Shown one piece after another: positions 1-10,735 of a stretch of 64,000 nt of DNA. The stretch is from Pestalotiopsis fici W106-1. Taxonomy: Eukaryota; Ascomycota; Sordariomycetes; Amphisphaeriales; Sporocadaceae. Positions within the stretch are counted from its first letter, which is position 1. Every line of letters starts with the position of its first letter. The stretch lies in NCBI RefSeq assembly GCF_000516985.1, contig NW_006917098.1:2480001-2544000 (forward strand), written 5' to 3'. Position numbers and translations under genes: made by a program. The notes under the pieces were generated by a model. It saw nothing but the letters and a program-made list of their open reading frames with translations. It was not told the origin of the DNA and ran no database searches.

Positions 1-1171
1 GGGGAGGGAGAGCGGAGGAGGTTGGCACCTGCATGGACAACTAACTAAGTACCTGCCATGGGTAACGCAGGTAACCAGTCGAATGGTCCGACTAGAGCAT
101 AGCACAGAAGGGAAGGGAAGAGGAAAAAAAAAATACTGGCCCGATCACATCGTCAAACAAGGCCTGCTTAACCAGGGCTCTGGGGGAGATTTCCATGTAT
201 GACACGGATTCACAGAAACCTAGCCACAGCAGATAGCAGTAGCAAGCCTTTGGGTCTAACTAGTTCCACCCGTTCCCAGGTATCCTCTCATCGTCCGTCT
301 GTCTGTCTGCCTCTTTAGCCAAATCTCTCATATTTAATGAGTCCCGGCTGTCCTCCCAAGATAGGTTTGTGTCTTGTCTGATTTGATCTACTGCAGCATA
401 CAACTTACACCAATCCTCCTCCCCTTTCTCCTTCTTCAAGCCTTCATCTCAAACAACCCGTGTCAATTCCACAAGATCAATCTTAGCCGTTGCATCTAAT
501 CATCTACTCTTCGGTAAGTGAAACAAGTCGTCGAGAGGAAGAGCCTTCAGTCCTGTCAGCTGCCCTGTTGTCATGGCGTCGTTTCGTTCTTTCCATTGTG
601 TCCTTGGAATGAATTGGGTTTGATAGGTGGGCGGAGGAGGTAGTATAAACCTCGCCTAACCGCCCGGATCCCCCTACCTTTTTCCAACCGCTGCCGCCTG
701 TGCCCCACGCCGAGGACTCGTCCCCATCATTATTCTATACATGATACCTTCCGCAACACTCGTTATTGCCTGGTCTGGTGCACGACAAGTCGGACGCTCT
801 TTCCGAGTTGCAACACGAAACCAATTGCCTCTGATTGAGCCTTCCCCGGTGTCAATTCCCAGCAATTGGGCAGCACAAGCCTAGCAAACTGAAAGAAATA
901 CTTTCCCCCTTCCCCTCCAGTCCGACCAAGCAAACCCCCGTTTGTCCTTTTTCCATACAACAAACAAACAACCCACTACAGCAGAAACACATCTCATTCA
1001 CAAATCACACCAGCAAACATCAACACATAAACAAGACACGCAAGACACGCCTTTCCGCGCATCGTCACATTTTTGCACGCTTTTTTGAGCATCATATTCG
1101 TTCAAAACTCAGACTTCTTACATTTTCTTGCAGACAATCAGGTCCAACCTACACCAAATCAATCCATCAAG
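1..1171. other. Upstream region of the CFEM gene, no coding sequence
   Basis: No convincing coding frame on either strand. Pyrimidine-rich tracts (about 405-440 and 890-960) look like a promoter/5' leader of a fungal gene. A strong donor motif GTAAGTG near 513 and a strong pyrimidine-rich acceptor ending TTGCAG at 1133, 38 bases before the CFEM start codon, suggest that the 5' UTR may contain one long intron. This is inference from splice motifs only. Confidence 0.4.
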
Positions 1172-2380
1172 ATGAAGACTTCTACCATCCTCCTCGGCGC
1201 CTCGGCTGCTGTCCTGGCTGCTGCTCAGACCGACTTCCCTAACGGTTTCCCCCAGTGTGGTGTAAGTATTTGGCTTCCCAATTGGTTTTGATTTGATACT
1301 TGGAGTCGCGTCGGACCACTGCTGTGGTCACGATCTGACGCTGTGGTATCAACTCATACATCCAGCTCATTTTGGAAACCGTGGAAACTGACAAGCTCTC
1401 TTTTCAGATCACTTGTATCACAAATATGCTTGCAAAGTCCGGCAGCGAGTTCAACTGCAGCGCCTCGGATCTTCAGTGCCTCTGCTCCAACGTCAACTTC
1501 CTGTACGGAGTTAGAGACTGTGCAGACCAGGCTTGCTCGAGCTCCAGCGAGGCCGATCTCGTCAAGCAGGTTGGAGTCAACTACTGTGCCAATGCTGGTA
1601 TCGCTGTCTCCGGTATCTCTGTTGACAGCACTCTGGTGAGTATCTGCTAGGCAATCTTGCTTGACCTTGATACTAATCATCCATTTCACAGCCTGCCACC
1701 GTTTCCGCTACGACCACTGTCGTCGCCGACGCCGGTGCCGCTACCACTGTAAGATATCATCATTATTTAACGTAATCGATGACTTTGCTGACTCTTTATT
1801 GCAGGGAGCTGATTCTACTACTGCTTCTGGCACTGATGCTACCAGTGCTGCCAGTGCTGCTAGCTCTGCCGTCTCCACTGTCTTCAGCGAGTCGACTGAC
1901 AGTGCTGGCTCCGTGACCTCCATTGCCGTCTCGACCGTCTTCTCTGAGGCTGCCGCTGCTGTCTCGACTGTCTTCTCCGAGTCTACTGACAGCGCTGGAT
2001 CTGTCACCTCCGTAGCTGTCTCGACCATCACCTCTGATGCCTCAGCCGCTGGCAGCGCTGTTTCTACTGTCTTCTCCGAGTCCACTGACAGCGCTGGTTC
2101 CGTCACCTCTATCGCCGTATCGACTGTTTCTGCCAGCGAGGTCGAGTCCACTAGCACTGGCACCACCACTGGAACTGATGTCAACACTGTTTCCAACGAG
2201 AGCACTACCTTGACTGCCACCTCGACCCACACTGGCACCACCCTGTCCACGAGCACCTCGACCCAGACTGGTGAGGGCTCTGCCAGCAGCAGCAGCTCTT
2301 CGGGTTTCGCTGCTCAGCAGACTGTCGGCCCAGTTGGTCTCATCGCCGCTGCCGGTATGGGTCTCGCCCTGATGATCTAA
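1172..2380 (+). CDS. CFEM-domain GPI-anchored cell-wall protein
   Basis: Four exons: 1172-1261, 1408-1635, 1692-1748, 1805-2380, giving 316 residues. Residues 1-18 form a signal peptide. The mature N-terminus is a complete CFEM domain with eight cysteines at 29, 33, 47, 54, 56, 68, 73 and 90, matching the family spacing. Asp51, three residues before the CxC pair, is at the position of the haem axial ligand known in Candida CFEM proteins. The rest is a Ser/Thr/Ala-rich stalk containing three copies of a unit beginning AVSTVFSESTDSAG, then a hydrophobic tail after a Ser run, typical of a GPI signal. Known CFEM proteins act at the cell wall in haem/iron capture, adhesion or virulence; which applies here is not visible. 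All introns have canonical GT-AG ends; introns 1 to 3 are in phase 0. It converges on RNR1. Confidence 0.9.
1868..2135 (+). repeat. Three imperfect tandem repeats in the CFEM protein stalk
   Basis: Three in-frame copies of a roughly 24-codon unit (AVSTVFSESTDSAG followed by SVTS[I/V]AVST) start near 1868, 1957 and 2055. Short alanine-rich spacers separate them. DNA identity between copies is high but with synonymous differences. Confidence 0.8.
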
Positions 2381-3255
2381 CCTGGGTGTGAACAAACTGG
2401 AGGGTCGATGCTCTCTTAAAGAAAAAAACAAGTTTCAAGTTTTTTTTTTACCGGCTGTCACGACGTAATGGATCATGTATAAAATGAAGGGAGGTCATAG
2501 TTGACCACTAATGCTGCATTGAGATACCCATTCCCAGGGGCAATGGAGTTGGCTTTTGCCATTTTAGGTAATTAATACATAGTGTATTTTCTCATACGCT
2601 ACTTATGTGTCTTTGTGATTGTCCATGCTTTGTCAAACAAACATCTCTGGTATTGCAAGGAAATGTTGCGTATATTGGCGACCCGTTGAGGCAAACCGAC
2701 CAGACGTGTCTACAATAATGTAATTAGTCTGTGCCGTTAACACTCGACGTTGCCCGTCGTACACGAGAGGATATGAGAGGGGCGAAATCACCGAAGATTG
2801 CAAGGATGGATGTAAAGCCTCCATGAGATTGCTGCTTTGCGGCCAATGCCTGTCTAGCCAAGGTAACAGGTCCATTGAAACCGTGACTAGAAGATGATGT
2901 GTTCTTTTATCAAAAATATTTTTTATTTGCTCTCGCCCTCTCAATACAGGGTAAACTGTTTGCAGGGTTGATGAGAACTGTAATATGCAGGAAAAATATG
3001 TATCGAAACAAGACAGAACCGATGTGCGCCCTTTAGTGCCGCAAAAAAAAACCAAAAAAAAACCAAATCGTTCCCATAATACATGTTTGCAGTTCCCTAC
3101 CACTGTATGTCGGCGGTATTCCTGCTTGATATTACCCGTGAGCAACAGGTATAAGATAGTAATATCAAGAGCCCCCCATCATATTATAACCATCATCAGG
3201 CCCAGCTCGTGTCATCATCATCACTTAATCAGAACCTTCGAGTCAAGAAAACACC
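2381..3255. other. Convergent 3' intergenic region
   Basis: Spacer between the stop codons of the CFEM gene and RNR1. It is AT-rich with poly-T/poly-A runs (2440-2451; two A-runs separated by CC near 3043-3063). No coding sequence recognised; it presumably holds both 3' UTRs. Confidence 0.5.
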
Positions 3256-6182
3256 TTAACCACTGCACATGAGGCAGGATTCGGGGTTCTCAATGCTGCC
3301 TGCAATCAATTGTGAGTAGGTTGGTCTAAACATGGGGGGAAATAAAAGTAAAATGGGCGACTTACAAGCCAAGACGGCCTCATTGTAGATATCGAATTCG
3401 CGCTCCTTGCTGACCTTGTCAGAGTCCTCTGACTGCGACGGTGTCTGCTTGGTCTCGACAGCCGGGTCCGGGAGCTCCTCAATCTTATTGGGAGTCTCGA
3501 CCGGCTCAGTAGGCAGGGCCTTGGGGCTCTCGCCCTCATCCTGGTCGGCCTTGAAAGGCACTTGCTTCATGGGGGAGGGAGCAACCTTGGCCGTGGGAGG
3601 TGGGGTGGTGCTGGGTGTAGGAACACCATGGGGGCTGCTGGCCGTGAGGTTTGTGTTGGAGTTCTCACGGTACATGGGCCGGGGAACAGCTGCTGCTGCC
3701 GAGGACGAGTAGCTGCCGGCGGGGGCAACACGCTTCTTCAGAGCAGCGGGCTTCATGGCCTGACTCTCCTGAACCTTGAGAGCTTCCTGGTCCACAGTGA
3801 ACTGGATAGGGGCGGCGGCAGCCTGAGTTCTCAGGTAGTACATTCCAGTCTTGAGACCAAGCTTCCAGCCAGCAAAGTGCATGGAAGTGATCTTACCCAT
3901 GGTGGGCTCACGCATGTGAATGTTGAGAGACTGGGACTGGTCAATGAAGGCACCACGGTCGGCCGCCATTTGGACGACAGTACGCTGAGAGATTTCCCAG
4001 ACGGTCTTGTACAGAGCCTTGATGTCAGCAGGGATGCTGGGAATGTTCTGAATGGAGCCCGACTCAGCAATGATGCGGTTCTTCATGCTGTCAGACCACA
4101 GTCCGAGCTCAACGAGATCCTTGAGCAACCAGGGGTTGACAACCTGGAATTCACCAGCCAACACACGACGGGAGTAGATGTTGGAGGTGTAAGGCTCGAA
4201 GCACTCGTTGTTGCCCAGAATCTGCGAGGTAGATGCAGTAGGCATGGGAGCCAACAGCAAACTGTTGCGGACACCATGTTGCTTGATCTGGGCCTTGAGG
4301 CTTTCCCAGTCCCAGAGATCAGTGGGGGTAACATCCTTCCACATGTCATACTGAAGGATGCCTTGGGAGACAGGCGAACCCTCGTAGGTGGAGTAGGGGC
4401 CCTGCTCCTTGGCAATGTTCATCGAGGCAGTGAGGGCGGCGTGGTAGATGGTCTCAAAGATCTGCGTGTTGAGCTGCCTTGCCTCGGGCGACTCAAAGGG
4501 CATGCGGAGAGCCAGGAATGCGTCGGCAAGACCCTGGACACCAACACCAATGGGGCGGTGGCGCATGTTGCTGTTGCGAGCCTCCTGAACGGGGTAGTGG
4601 TTCACATCAATGATCTTGTTCAGGTTGCGGACAACGACCTGAGTAACTTCGTGCAGCTTCTGGAAATCGTAAGTGCCCGAGTTGTAGTCGACGAAAGCGG
4701 GCAGAGCCAGCGACGCAAGGTTGCAGACGGCGACCTCATCGGGCGCCGAGTACTCGATAATCTCAGTGCACAGATTGGAGCTGCGGATGGTTCCGAGGTT
4801 CTTCTGGTTGCTCTTACGGTTGGCATGGTCCTTGTAGAGCATGAAGGGGTTGCCAGTCTCGGTCTGGGCCTCGAGAATAGCATACCAAAGCTTCTGGGCC
4901 CTGATCGTCTTACGGCCACGGCCCTCAGCCTCGTACTTCTCGTACAGGGCCTCGAACTCCTCGCCATAGCAGTCGGCGAGACCAGGGCACTCGTTGGGGC
5001 ACATGAGAGTCCAGTCACCGTTCTTCTCAACACGCTTCATGAAGAGATCAGGAATCCAGAGGGCAAGGAACAAATCACGGGCACGGACTTCCTCCTTTCC
5101 GTGGTTCTTGCGCAGGTCAAGGAACTCAAAGACATCCGAGTGCCATGGCTCGAGGTAGATGGCAAAGGCACCAGGGCGCTTGTTGCCTCCCTGGTCGACA
5201 TATCTGGCAGTGTTGTTGAAGACACGGAGCATGGGCACGATACCGTTGGAGGTTCCGTTGGTTCCGGCAATGTAGGATCCGGTGGCGCGGATGCGGTGGG
5301 CGTTGAGACCAATTCCACCGGCCATTTTAGAAATCATGGCGCAAGTCTTGAGCGTGTCATAGATTCCCTCAATACTGTCATCCTTCATGTCCACCAGGAA
5401 GCACGAGGAGAGCTGGGCCTGAGGAGTGCCGGCATTGAAGAGGGTTGGGGAAGCGTGGGTGAAGAACTTTTGAGACATGTAGTTGTAGGTCTCAATCACC
5501 TTCTCGACATCATCGCCCCAGATACCGACAGCAACACGCATGATCATGTGCTGTGGCCTCTCGGCGATCTTGCCGTTGATCTTCAAGAGGTAGGATCGCT
5601 CCAGGGTTTTGAAGCCAAAATATTGGTAGTTGAAGTCTCGATCGTAGACAATGGCCGAGTCCAGCTCTTCCTTGTGCTTCATGACAAATTCGTATGTCTC
5701 CTTGGCAATCATGGGCGAGGCCTTCTGGTTCTTGGGGTTGACATAGTGATACAAATCACTGACAACTGACGACCATTGCTTCTTGGTCTGCTTGTGGAGG
5801 TTGGATACAGCAATACGTGCTGCGAGAATGGCATAGTCTGGGTGGGTGACGGTCATGTACGCGGCGGTCTCGGCAGCCTGTCGGGAGAAGAGTTTGTTAG
5901 CATGATTGTCAACATGGATGATTCGTCAGGATCCTGAAACTCACGAGATCGTCAAGCTGTGCTGTTGTCACACCTCCGTAGACACCGGAGATGACCTTTT
6001 GTGTAATAGCAACGGGGTCGACATGGTCGGCATCAAGACCGTAACATAGCCTCGAGACACGGGCTGTGATCTTGTCGAATTGAACGCGCTCTTGGCGTCC
6101 ATCTAGATTTTATGAATTAGATTCTGCAGCCTTGATCACGACGAGGACTAGAGAGATACATACCACGCTTCTTGACATACAT
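3256..6182 (-). CDS. RNR1: Ribonucleoside-diphosphate reductase large subunit
   Basis: Class I ribonucleotide reductase alpha subunit, which reduces NDPs to dNDPs in the cytosol for DNA synthesis. Exons on the minus strand: 6164-6182, 5945-6102, 3366-5877 and 3256-3299, giving 910 residues, the usual fungal length. The N-terminus has the ATP-cone start ([18 protein letters not shown]), split by two introns. The core contains the SSCFL redox cysteine, the NLCTE active-site motif with Asn, Cys and Glu, and the [17 protein letters not shown] segment. The extreme C-terminus carries the CLMC redox pair (Cys905, Cys908) that re-reduces the active site; it is encoded on a separate 44-base last exon, so a model without the final 66-base intron would alter the end. 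The linker around residues 740-860 is low-complexity, as in other fungi. MCB-like boxes lie upstream (see 6345-6679). Confidence 0.97.
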
Positions 6183-7590
6183 GTTCAAGGTCGGATGGTG
6201 TTCTTGACACCGGGGAAAGGGAGGGTATCAGTGGGGGGGTTTGAAGATGCAGTGGTACTCAGAAACCACGACAACAAGAAAAAGCAAAGATTGAAAAGTG
6301 GCTCTCTCTGTCGTCAGGAGAAGAAGAAGAAGACACGATTGAAAGACGCGACAGGCTATACTGGAGAGCCCCTGCGTGTCAAGAAGTCGTGATCAGTCGT
6401 GGATGATGGTGAATGGAAGATGCAGATAATAGCGTGCAGCAACGGAGACTGTAGAAGTTTATAAAGTCGCGGGTGAGACGCGACTTGCAGCACGTAACTA
6501 GCGTGTTTTTGAGACGCGGTACGGCCAGGACTATTACTATGAGAGAAAAATATTGAACTGAGCCCGGACTCAATTAATCAGCTGGGGGCATTGATCAGTT
6601 AGGAAGTGCATTTCTAAGGGCTGGGATCTGGGTTATGAAATCCTGGCAGTGTGTGTCCGTCAGTCAGACAGAGACGCGTTTAGCTGCATCTAGCGTGGAT
6701 CAGCGCGGGGGAATTGATTTTAATGGGTTTTCTTTGCCGCCAGGTTCGCGCCCCGAGTCAAACCCCACGACCATCCGAATCTTCTGCAGTCTGGCTCACA
6801 GCAGCAAGAAACACGTTCGTATGACTGTAAATTATAATTGAGACACATGTATCAAGCATGAACCAAAACAGATCTGTTGATGTTTTCTTTTCCCCCCTCT
6901 TTGTCTCATGGCACATTACTTTTGCGTTTCGTTCCATGACGACGAACATGGCAACAACTTTTTGCCCCACTATCCTTAGGGCACTTAAAAGACTCCAGTG
7001 CTTTACGCGTGTCACGCGCTGTTCCTAGCTAAAAATGTGCATTTAATTGATTCCCATTAACCAAACCCAACGTTTCGGGTCTTCCGCAACACGGCAAACA
7101 AGATTAGTGTTGCTGGTTTCTTTCCCATATCTTCCCAAAAAGTCGTATATCCGAGTATCCCGAGACATTGACATTACTTTTACAATCTCTTTTCTGTCCC
7201 TGCCTGGTCAGGTCCGATTTCTGGACAGCCCCATATCGCTCGAGCCGCGTCTTGCCGCTCGAATCCCTGTCGTCACCAACACGAGAGCACGTGCTTTTCT
7301 TACAGCCCTAGACGAACATCACGGTTGCATGTACGGAGAGAGATATTGTGCCTCTTGTAAATGAGTCAGCTGTAAATGTTGATTGATGCCTGCGCCGCAA
7401 CGAGCAAATTGAAGAGTCCTAGAGTCCCCTGAGTCATAGAAGTGTGGTGGTACCAAATAATTACCTCCTTGATGTCAAAGACCTTATGATTCTCGGCAGA
7501 TTTGTGAAGCCACGCTCAACATACTCCAGGTGCAGTCATTTGGTTGAGCCTGGTCGCTTGTTCTCGAGACAAGTATTGCCTATATCCATC
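6183..7590. other. Divergent promoter region between RNR1 and the TatD gene
   Basis: About 1.4 kb shared upstream region. The RNR1-proximal half contains the GACGCG box cluster. The remainder has no supported coding sequence; short open frames here lack codon bias and recognisable motifs. Confidence 0.5.
6345..6679 (-). promoter_or_regulatory. Cluster of four MCB-like GACGCG boxes upstream of RNR1
   Basis: Four GACGCG hexamers in the same orientation start at 6345, 6477, 6513 and 6673, that is 163 to 491 bases upstream of the RNR1 start codon. The distal one is a full palindromic MluI box ACGCGT (6674-6679). MBF-type factors (Mbp1/Swi6, Res1/Cdc10) bind ACGCGT-like sites and drive RNR genes at G1/S in yeasts; a role here is inference. 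Confidence 0.5.
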
Positions 7591-8939
7591 ATGGCATCAG
7601 AGAACCAAACTAATGCATCTTCTCCAGAAGGTGCAGCGATCAACATGTATAATCCCCGCTACATAGATGTAGGATTTAAACCCCATTCTTTAAAACTCAC
7701 ATCTAAAACAAACTCGGTGCTGATGCTTGACGACAGATTGGTATCAACCTTGCCGACCCCATTTTCAGGGGCAACTACCATGGCACACAAAGGCATCCAG
7801 ACGACCTGGACGCAGTCGTGTCTAGAGCACAAGAGGTCGGCTGCAGCAAGCTCATCATCACCGGCTCAGACTTCACGAGCTCGCGGCATGCATTGGATAT
7901 TGCAAAGGAGTACCCTGGGACAGTATACACGACAGCTGGAATCCACCCCTGCAGCAGCGCGATATTCAGCACAGCCAATGCCCACGAGGATACCGATGGG
8001 CACACCATGCCTTGCGATCCAGATCCCACCCAGCCGATTCCGGAGGAGCACGAGCCAGACCTGGAGAAAACGTCGCGGATCATTGCCGAACTGAAGAAAC
8101 TCATCGAGGATGCCCGGAGCCAGACGCCGAATGCTCTGATTGCATTAGGCGAGTTCGGTCTTGATTATGACCGTCTGCACTACTGCTCAAAGAAGATCCA
8201 GCTGCACTCCTTTGCAGCGCAGCTGGACCTGGTGCTGGCGATCAAGCCTCAGCTGCCCCTGTTTCTCCACTCGCGGGCTGCCCACCGAGACTTTGTCGAT
8301 CTGCTCAAGGCCAAGTTTGGCGACAAGCTCGAAAAGCTGGAAAAGGGCGGCGTCGTGCACAGCTTCACGGGCACCATTGACGAGATGCGCGAACTGATGG
8401 ACCTCGGCCTGTACATTGGCACCAACGGCTGCAGCTTCAAAACGGCCGACAACTGCGCCGTGGTCAAGGAGATCCACCTCGACCGGCTCATGCTGGAGAC
8501 GGATGGGCCGTGGTGCGAGGTTCGGCCGAGCCACGAAGGGTGGAAGTACCTCATTGATTCCAAGCCGCCGACGCCGGCTCCGACCCCGGACCCCGCTGCT
8601 GCTGCTGCTGCCGCCGCCGCCGCTGTGGAGACCTCCTCCGCTCCCGCTGCTGCCCCTGCTGGTGTCAATGGCGACGCACAACAGCAACAACAGCGTAAGC
8701 CCCAAAAGCAAGTGCAAAAGTCCAAGAAACCTCAAAAGAAGGAGCCCGAAGTGCCGGAGCGATGGAAGACCGTCAAGAAGGAGAAGTGGGTTGAGGGTGC
8801 CATGGTCAAGGGCCGGAACGAGCCGTGTAGTATCGAGCGAGTTGGTAAGATTGTTGCCGGCATCAAAGGCGCCACAGTAGAAGAAGTGTGCGAGGCGGCA
8901 TGGCGTAACACGGTCAAGGTGTTCGGTATAGACGATTAA
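7591..8939 (+). CDS. TatD-family metal-dependent deoxyribonuclease
   Basis: Two exons, 7591-7668 and 7737-8939, giving 426 residues. The intron removes an out-of-place stretch and joins Asp26 to IGINLADP, restoring the TatD N-terminus (YIDIGINLADPIFRGNYHG). Other TatD landmarks follow: GIHPCS with a metal-ligand His, GEFGLDYDR with the catalytic Glu, FLHSRAAH, VHSFTG and the C-terminal ETDGPWCE. TatD enzymes are TIM-barrel Mg-dependent 3'-5' nucleases linked to DNA repair and apoptosis-like DNA degradation. An insert of about 60 residues (roughly 305-365) lies after ETDGPWCE: Pro-rich, ten alanines (313-322), a Gln run, then a very basic Lys/Gln stretch. The conserved tail (MVKGRNEPC) resumes afterwards. 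The ATG at 7591 is preferred for its context and spacing; a second in-frame Met lies 18 codons later. It converges on CHL4, leaving 197 bases. Confidence 0.9.
8595..8624 (+). repeat. Polyalanine-coding GCN run in the TatD gene
   Basis: Ten consecutive alanine codons, first pure GCT, then GCC, ending GCT. This is a trinucleotide microsatellite inside the coding sequence and probably length-variable between strains. Confidence 0.85.
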
Positions 8940-9136
8940 CACTAGAAACATTGAAAACAAATAATAGATATGCATAGACACGCTTCTTTTATATGTAGCA
9001 CCTAAAAAGCATGCTTCCCTTTGTTCCGTGCATCAAGGAACTGTCCTTGGTAATATATGCAATACCCATTCTTCAGCCAAACGCCAATGTCGTCATTCCC
9101 ATATAAACAGTTGCCATGTTGATTCCAACAGGTTCC

Positions 9137-10735
9137 TCACATGCCGGATCCTTTATAACCTCTGATTCTGCCGCCTCTGATGATTGCTGATGTTACTCCC
9201 TCCTCGCCGGTCATCCACCCGGGCATGCGCTCGCCATCAATGATGCCAGCCTCGACAAGCTTTCTGATTCCAGCAAACACGTGCGAGCCCGCGAAAGTGA
9301 GACGAATCCGCGGCTTGTGCTGCGATTCTGTGTCTGATATCCCGTCCTCGACATCTTCTTCATCCTCCTGCTCCTTGTTGAGCTCGAGATCCATGTCACT
9401 CTGCCGGCCTCTGGATCGTTTCGATCGCCGCGAGCCTGTTTCTTCCTCTTCTGCTCCTCCAACTGGCCGGGCATTACGCGTTGATAGTCCTGGGAGTGAG
9501 TCCTCGATCATCACGTCCAGGCGCTCCACGCCCTTCTCGTCTTCCATCTCTGCCGAGTTGCCGAATCGAGCCTGCGCCACTTCTTTCCTGCGCTTGGCCT
9601 CGCGGTCTTTTCGCTCCTTCTCGGGCTGGAATCCTCTTTTCAGCGTCTTTCCGCCGCCAGCAGGCGTCCTTCTATCCTCGTTAACGGAGACATCTGCCAG
9701 CGGCCGTCGCGTCGGCAGGACCGTGTTGAGCGGGGAGGCGCCGGTCGTCTGGTCGTCCTCGACGTAGATGCCCCAACCACCCTGGGCGGCGTTGGTGCGG
9801 CCGGCGCCGCGGGCGGCCAGCAAGGCCGCGAGGTTCTTGGAGACGAGATTGGTGGCGCGGAGGGCGTAGCGCTCGCGGGGCCGCGACAGCGCCTTGGGAA
9901 TGCCCTCGAGCACGACCCTCCCCAGGCTGCGCGAGTCGCCCGCCGTCGTGGCGCCCGTGCTCTGCGATCGCGAAATATATATGTGCGGCGACGAGTCCGG
10001 GAAGGCTATGTAAATGGTCCGCGAGGCCTCGAAGCTGGTCGCGGGTGTGATGTTGTGGCTCCCTCCACCGCCAGGGATGCGCGACGACACGGCTAACCCC
10101 GTATTGTACGGTGATTCGAGGATGAATATGCGTAATAGTAGGAGCGGCAGATCTCTTGGGCGGTCAAAGTTGTAGTGCGCCTTGACGTCGGGCAGGACCT
10201 CGGCCTGTAGATTCTGGAGGAATGTCGAGGGGTGGAACCGAGGCACATTGAGTGTCTGCTTGTCAGGCCGCACGGGACCCTCTGCGTCTTCCTCGCTCCG
10301 CGGCATCTTGAGCGGCTCTATTTTATAAGCGGACCATTTGAGTGATGTCGGATGGTCGTTGAGATACTGGAGATCCGCCATGGCGAGCTGGTAGAGTGTC
10401 AGCCCGTGTCGCCAGTCGCCGTCGACGATGCGGTCCACGACATCGCGACGACTGCCCTTGGCGGCCTGCAAGCCCGCATAGAGAGAGCGCAACTCCTCAA
10501 GGGAGGTGGCGGGAGGATAGAAGTCGTCGTCAAATTCTCCGTCATCTTCGTCATCAGGTCGGCGGAGCAGTGGCGGGCAAAGGGTCTGGTTGTTCTCGCT
10601 GAGCCAGTCGAGTACGAGCGACAGTAGCGACGCACGCGAGAGACGGTTCAGGAGCTTGACGACGGCGGTGTTGGACGACTCGACACGCAGAGAGGATGGG
10701 AGGCGTGCTGTGGTCGGCACCGTAAGGCGCGGCAT
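9137..10735 (-). CDS. CHL4: Kinetochore protein Chl4/Mis15 (CENP-N family)
   Basis: Single-exon gene of 532 residues. The N-terminus (MPRLTVPTTARLPSSLRV, then LSRASLLSLVLDWLSE) and the block GDWRHGLTLYQLAMADLQYL are hallmarks of the fungal Chl4/Mis15 relatives of CENP-N. This inner-kinetochore (CCAN/Ctf19 complex) subunit pairs with Iml3/CENP-L and recognises centromeric chromatin. An acidic patch (DDEDDGEFDDD, about residues 61-71) is typical. The C-terminal half contains a charged nuclear-localisation-like region (about 365-395, and RRSKRSRGR near 440) and ends in a conserved segment (PRIRLTFAGSHVFAGIRKLV, then GMPGWMTGEEG-like residues). The start codon gives the conserved N-terminus directly. 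Three ACGCG boxes lie about 95-115 bases upstream. It is divergent from the CYS-3-like gene, far upstream of it. Confidence 0.88.
   Translation of the reverse strand: MPRLTVPTTARLPSSLRVESSNTAVVKLLNRLSRASLLSLVLDWLSENNQTLCPPLLRRPDDEDDGEFDDDFYPPATSLEELRSLYAGLQAAKGSRRDVVDRIVDGDWRHGLTLYQLAMADLQYLNDHPTSLKWSAYKIEPLKMPRSEEDAEGPVRPDKQTLNVPRFHPSTFLQNLQAEVLPDVKAHYNFDRPRDLPLLLLRIFILESPYNTGLAVSSRIPGGGGSHNITPATSFEASRTIYIAFPDSSPHIYISRSQSTGATTAGDSRSLGRVVLEGIPKALSRPRERYALRATNLVSKNLAALLAARGAGRTNAAQGGWGIYVEDDQTTGASPLNTVLPTRRPLADVSVNEDRRTPAGGGKTLKRGFQPEKERKDREAKRRKEVAQARFGNSAEMEDEKGVERLDVMIEDSLPGLSTRNARPVGGAEEEETGSRRSKRSRGRQSDMDLELNKEQEDEEDVEDGISDTESQHKPRIRLTFAGSHVFAGIRKLVEAGIIDGERMPGWMTGEEGVTSAIIRGGRIRGYKGSGM

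Noticed and set aside
3562..5769. 735-residue open frame antisense to RNR1
   Set aside because: It mirrors the codon bias of the highly conserved RNR1 frame on the other strand and has no protein-family character; an antisense shadow.
8187..8981. 264-residue open frame antisense to the TatD gene
   Set aside because: Leu/Gly/Arg-rich translation produced by the GC-rich complementary strand of a well-supported gene.
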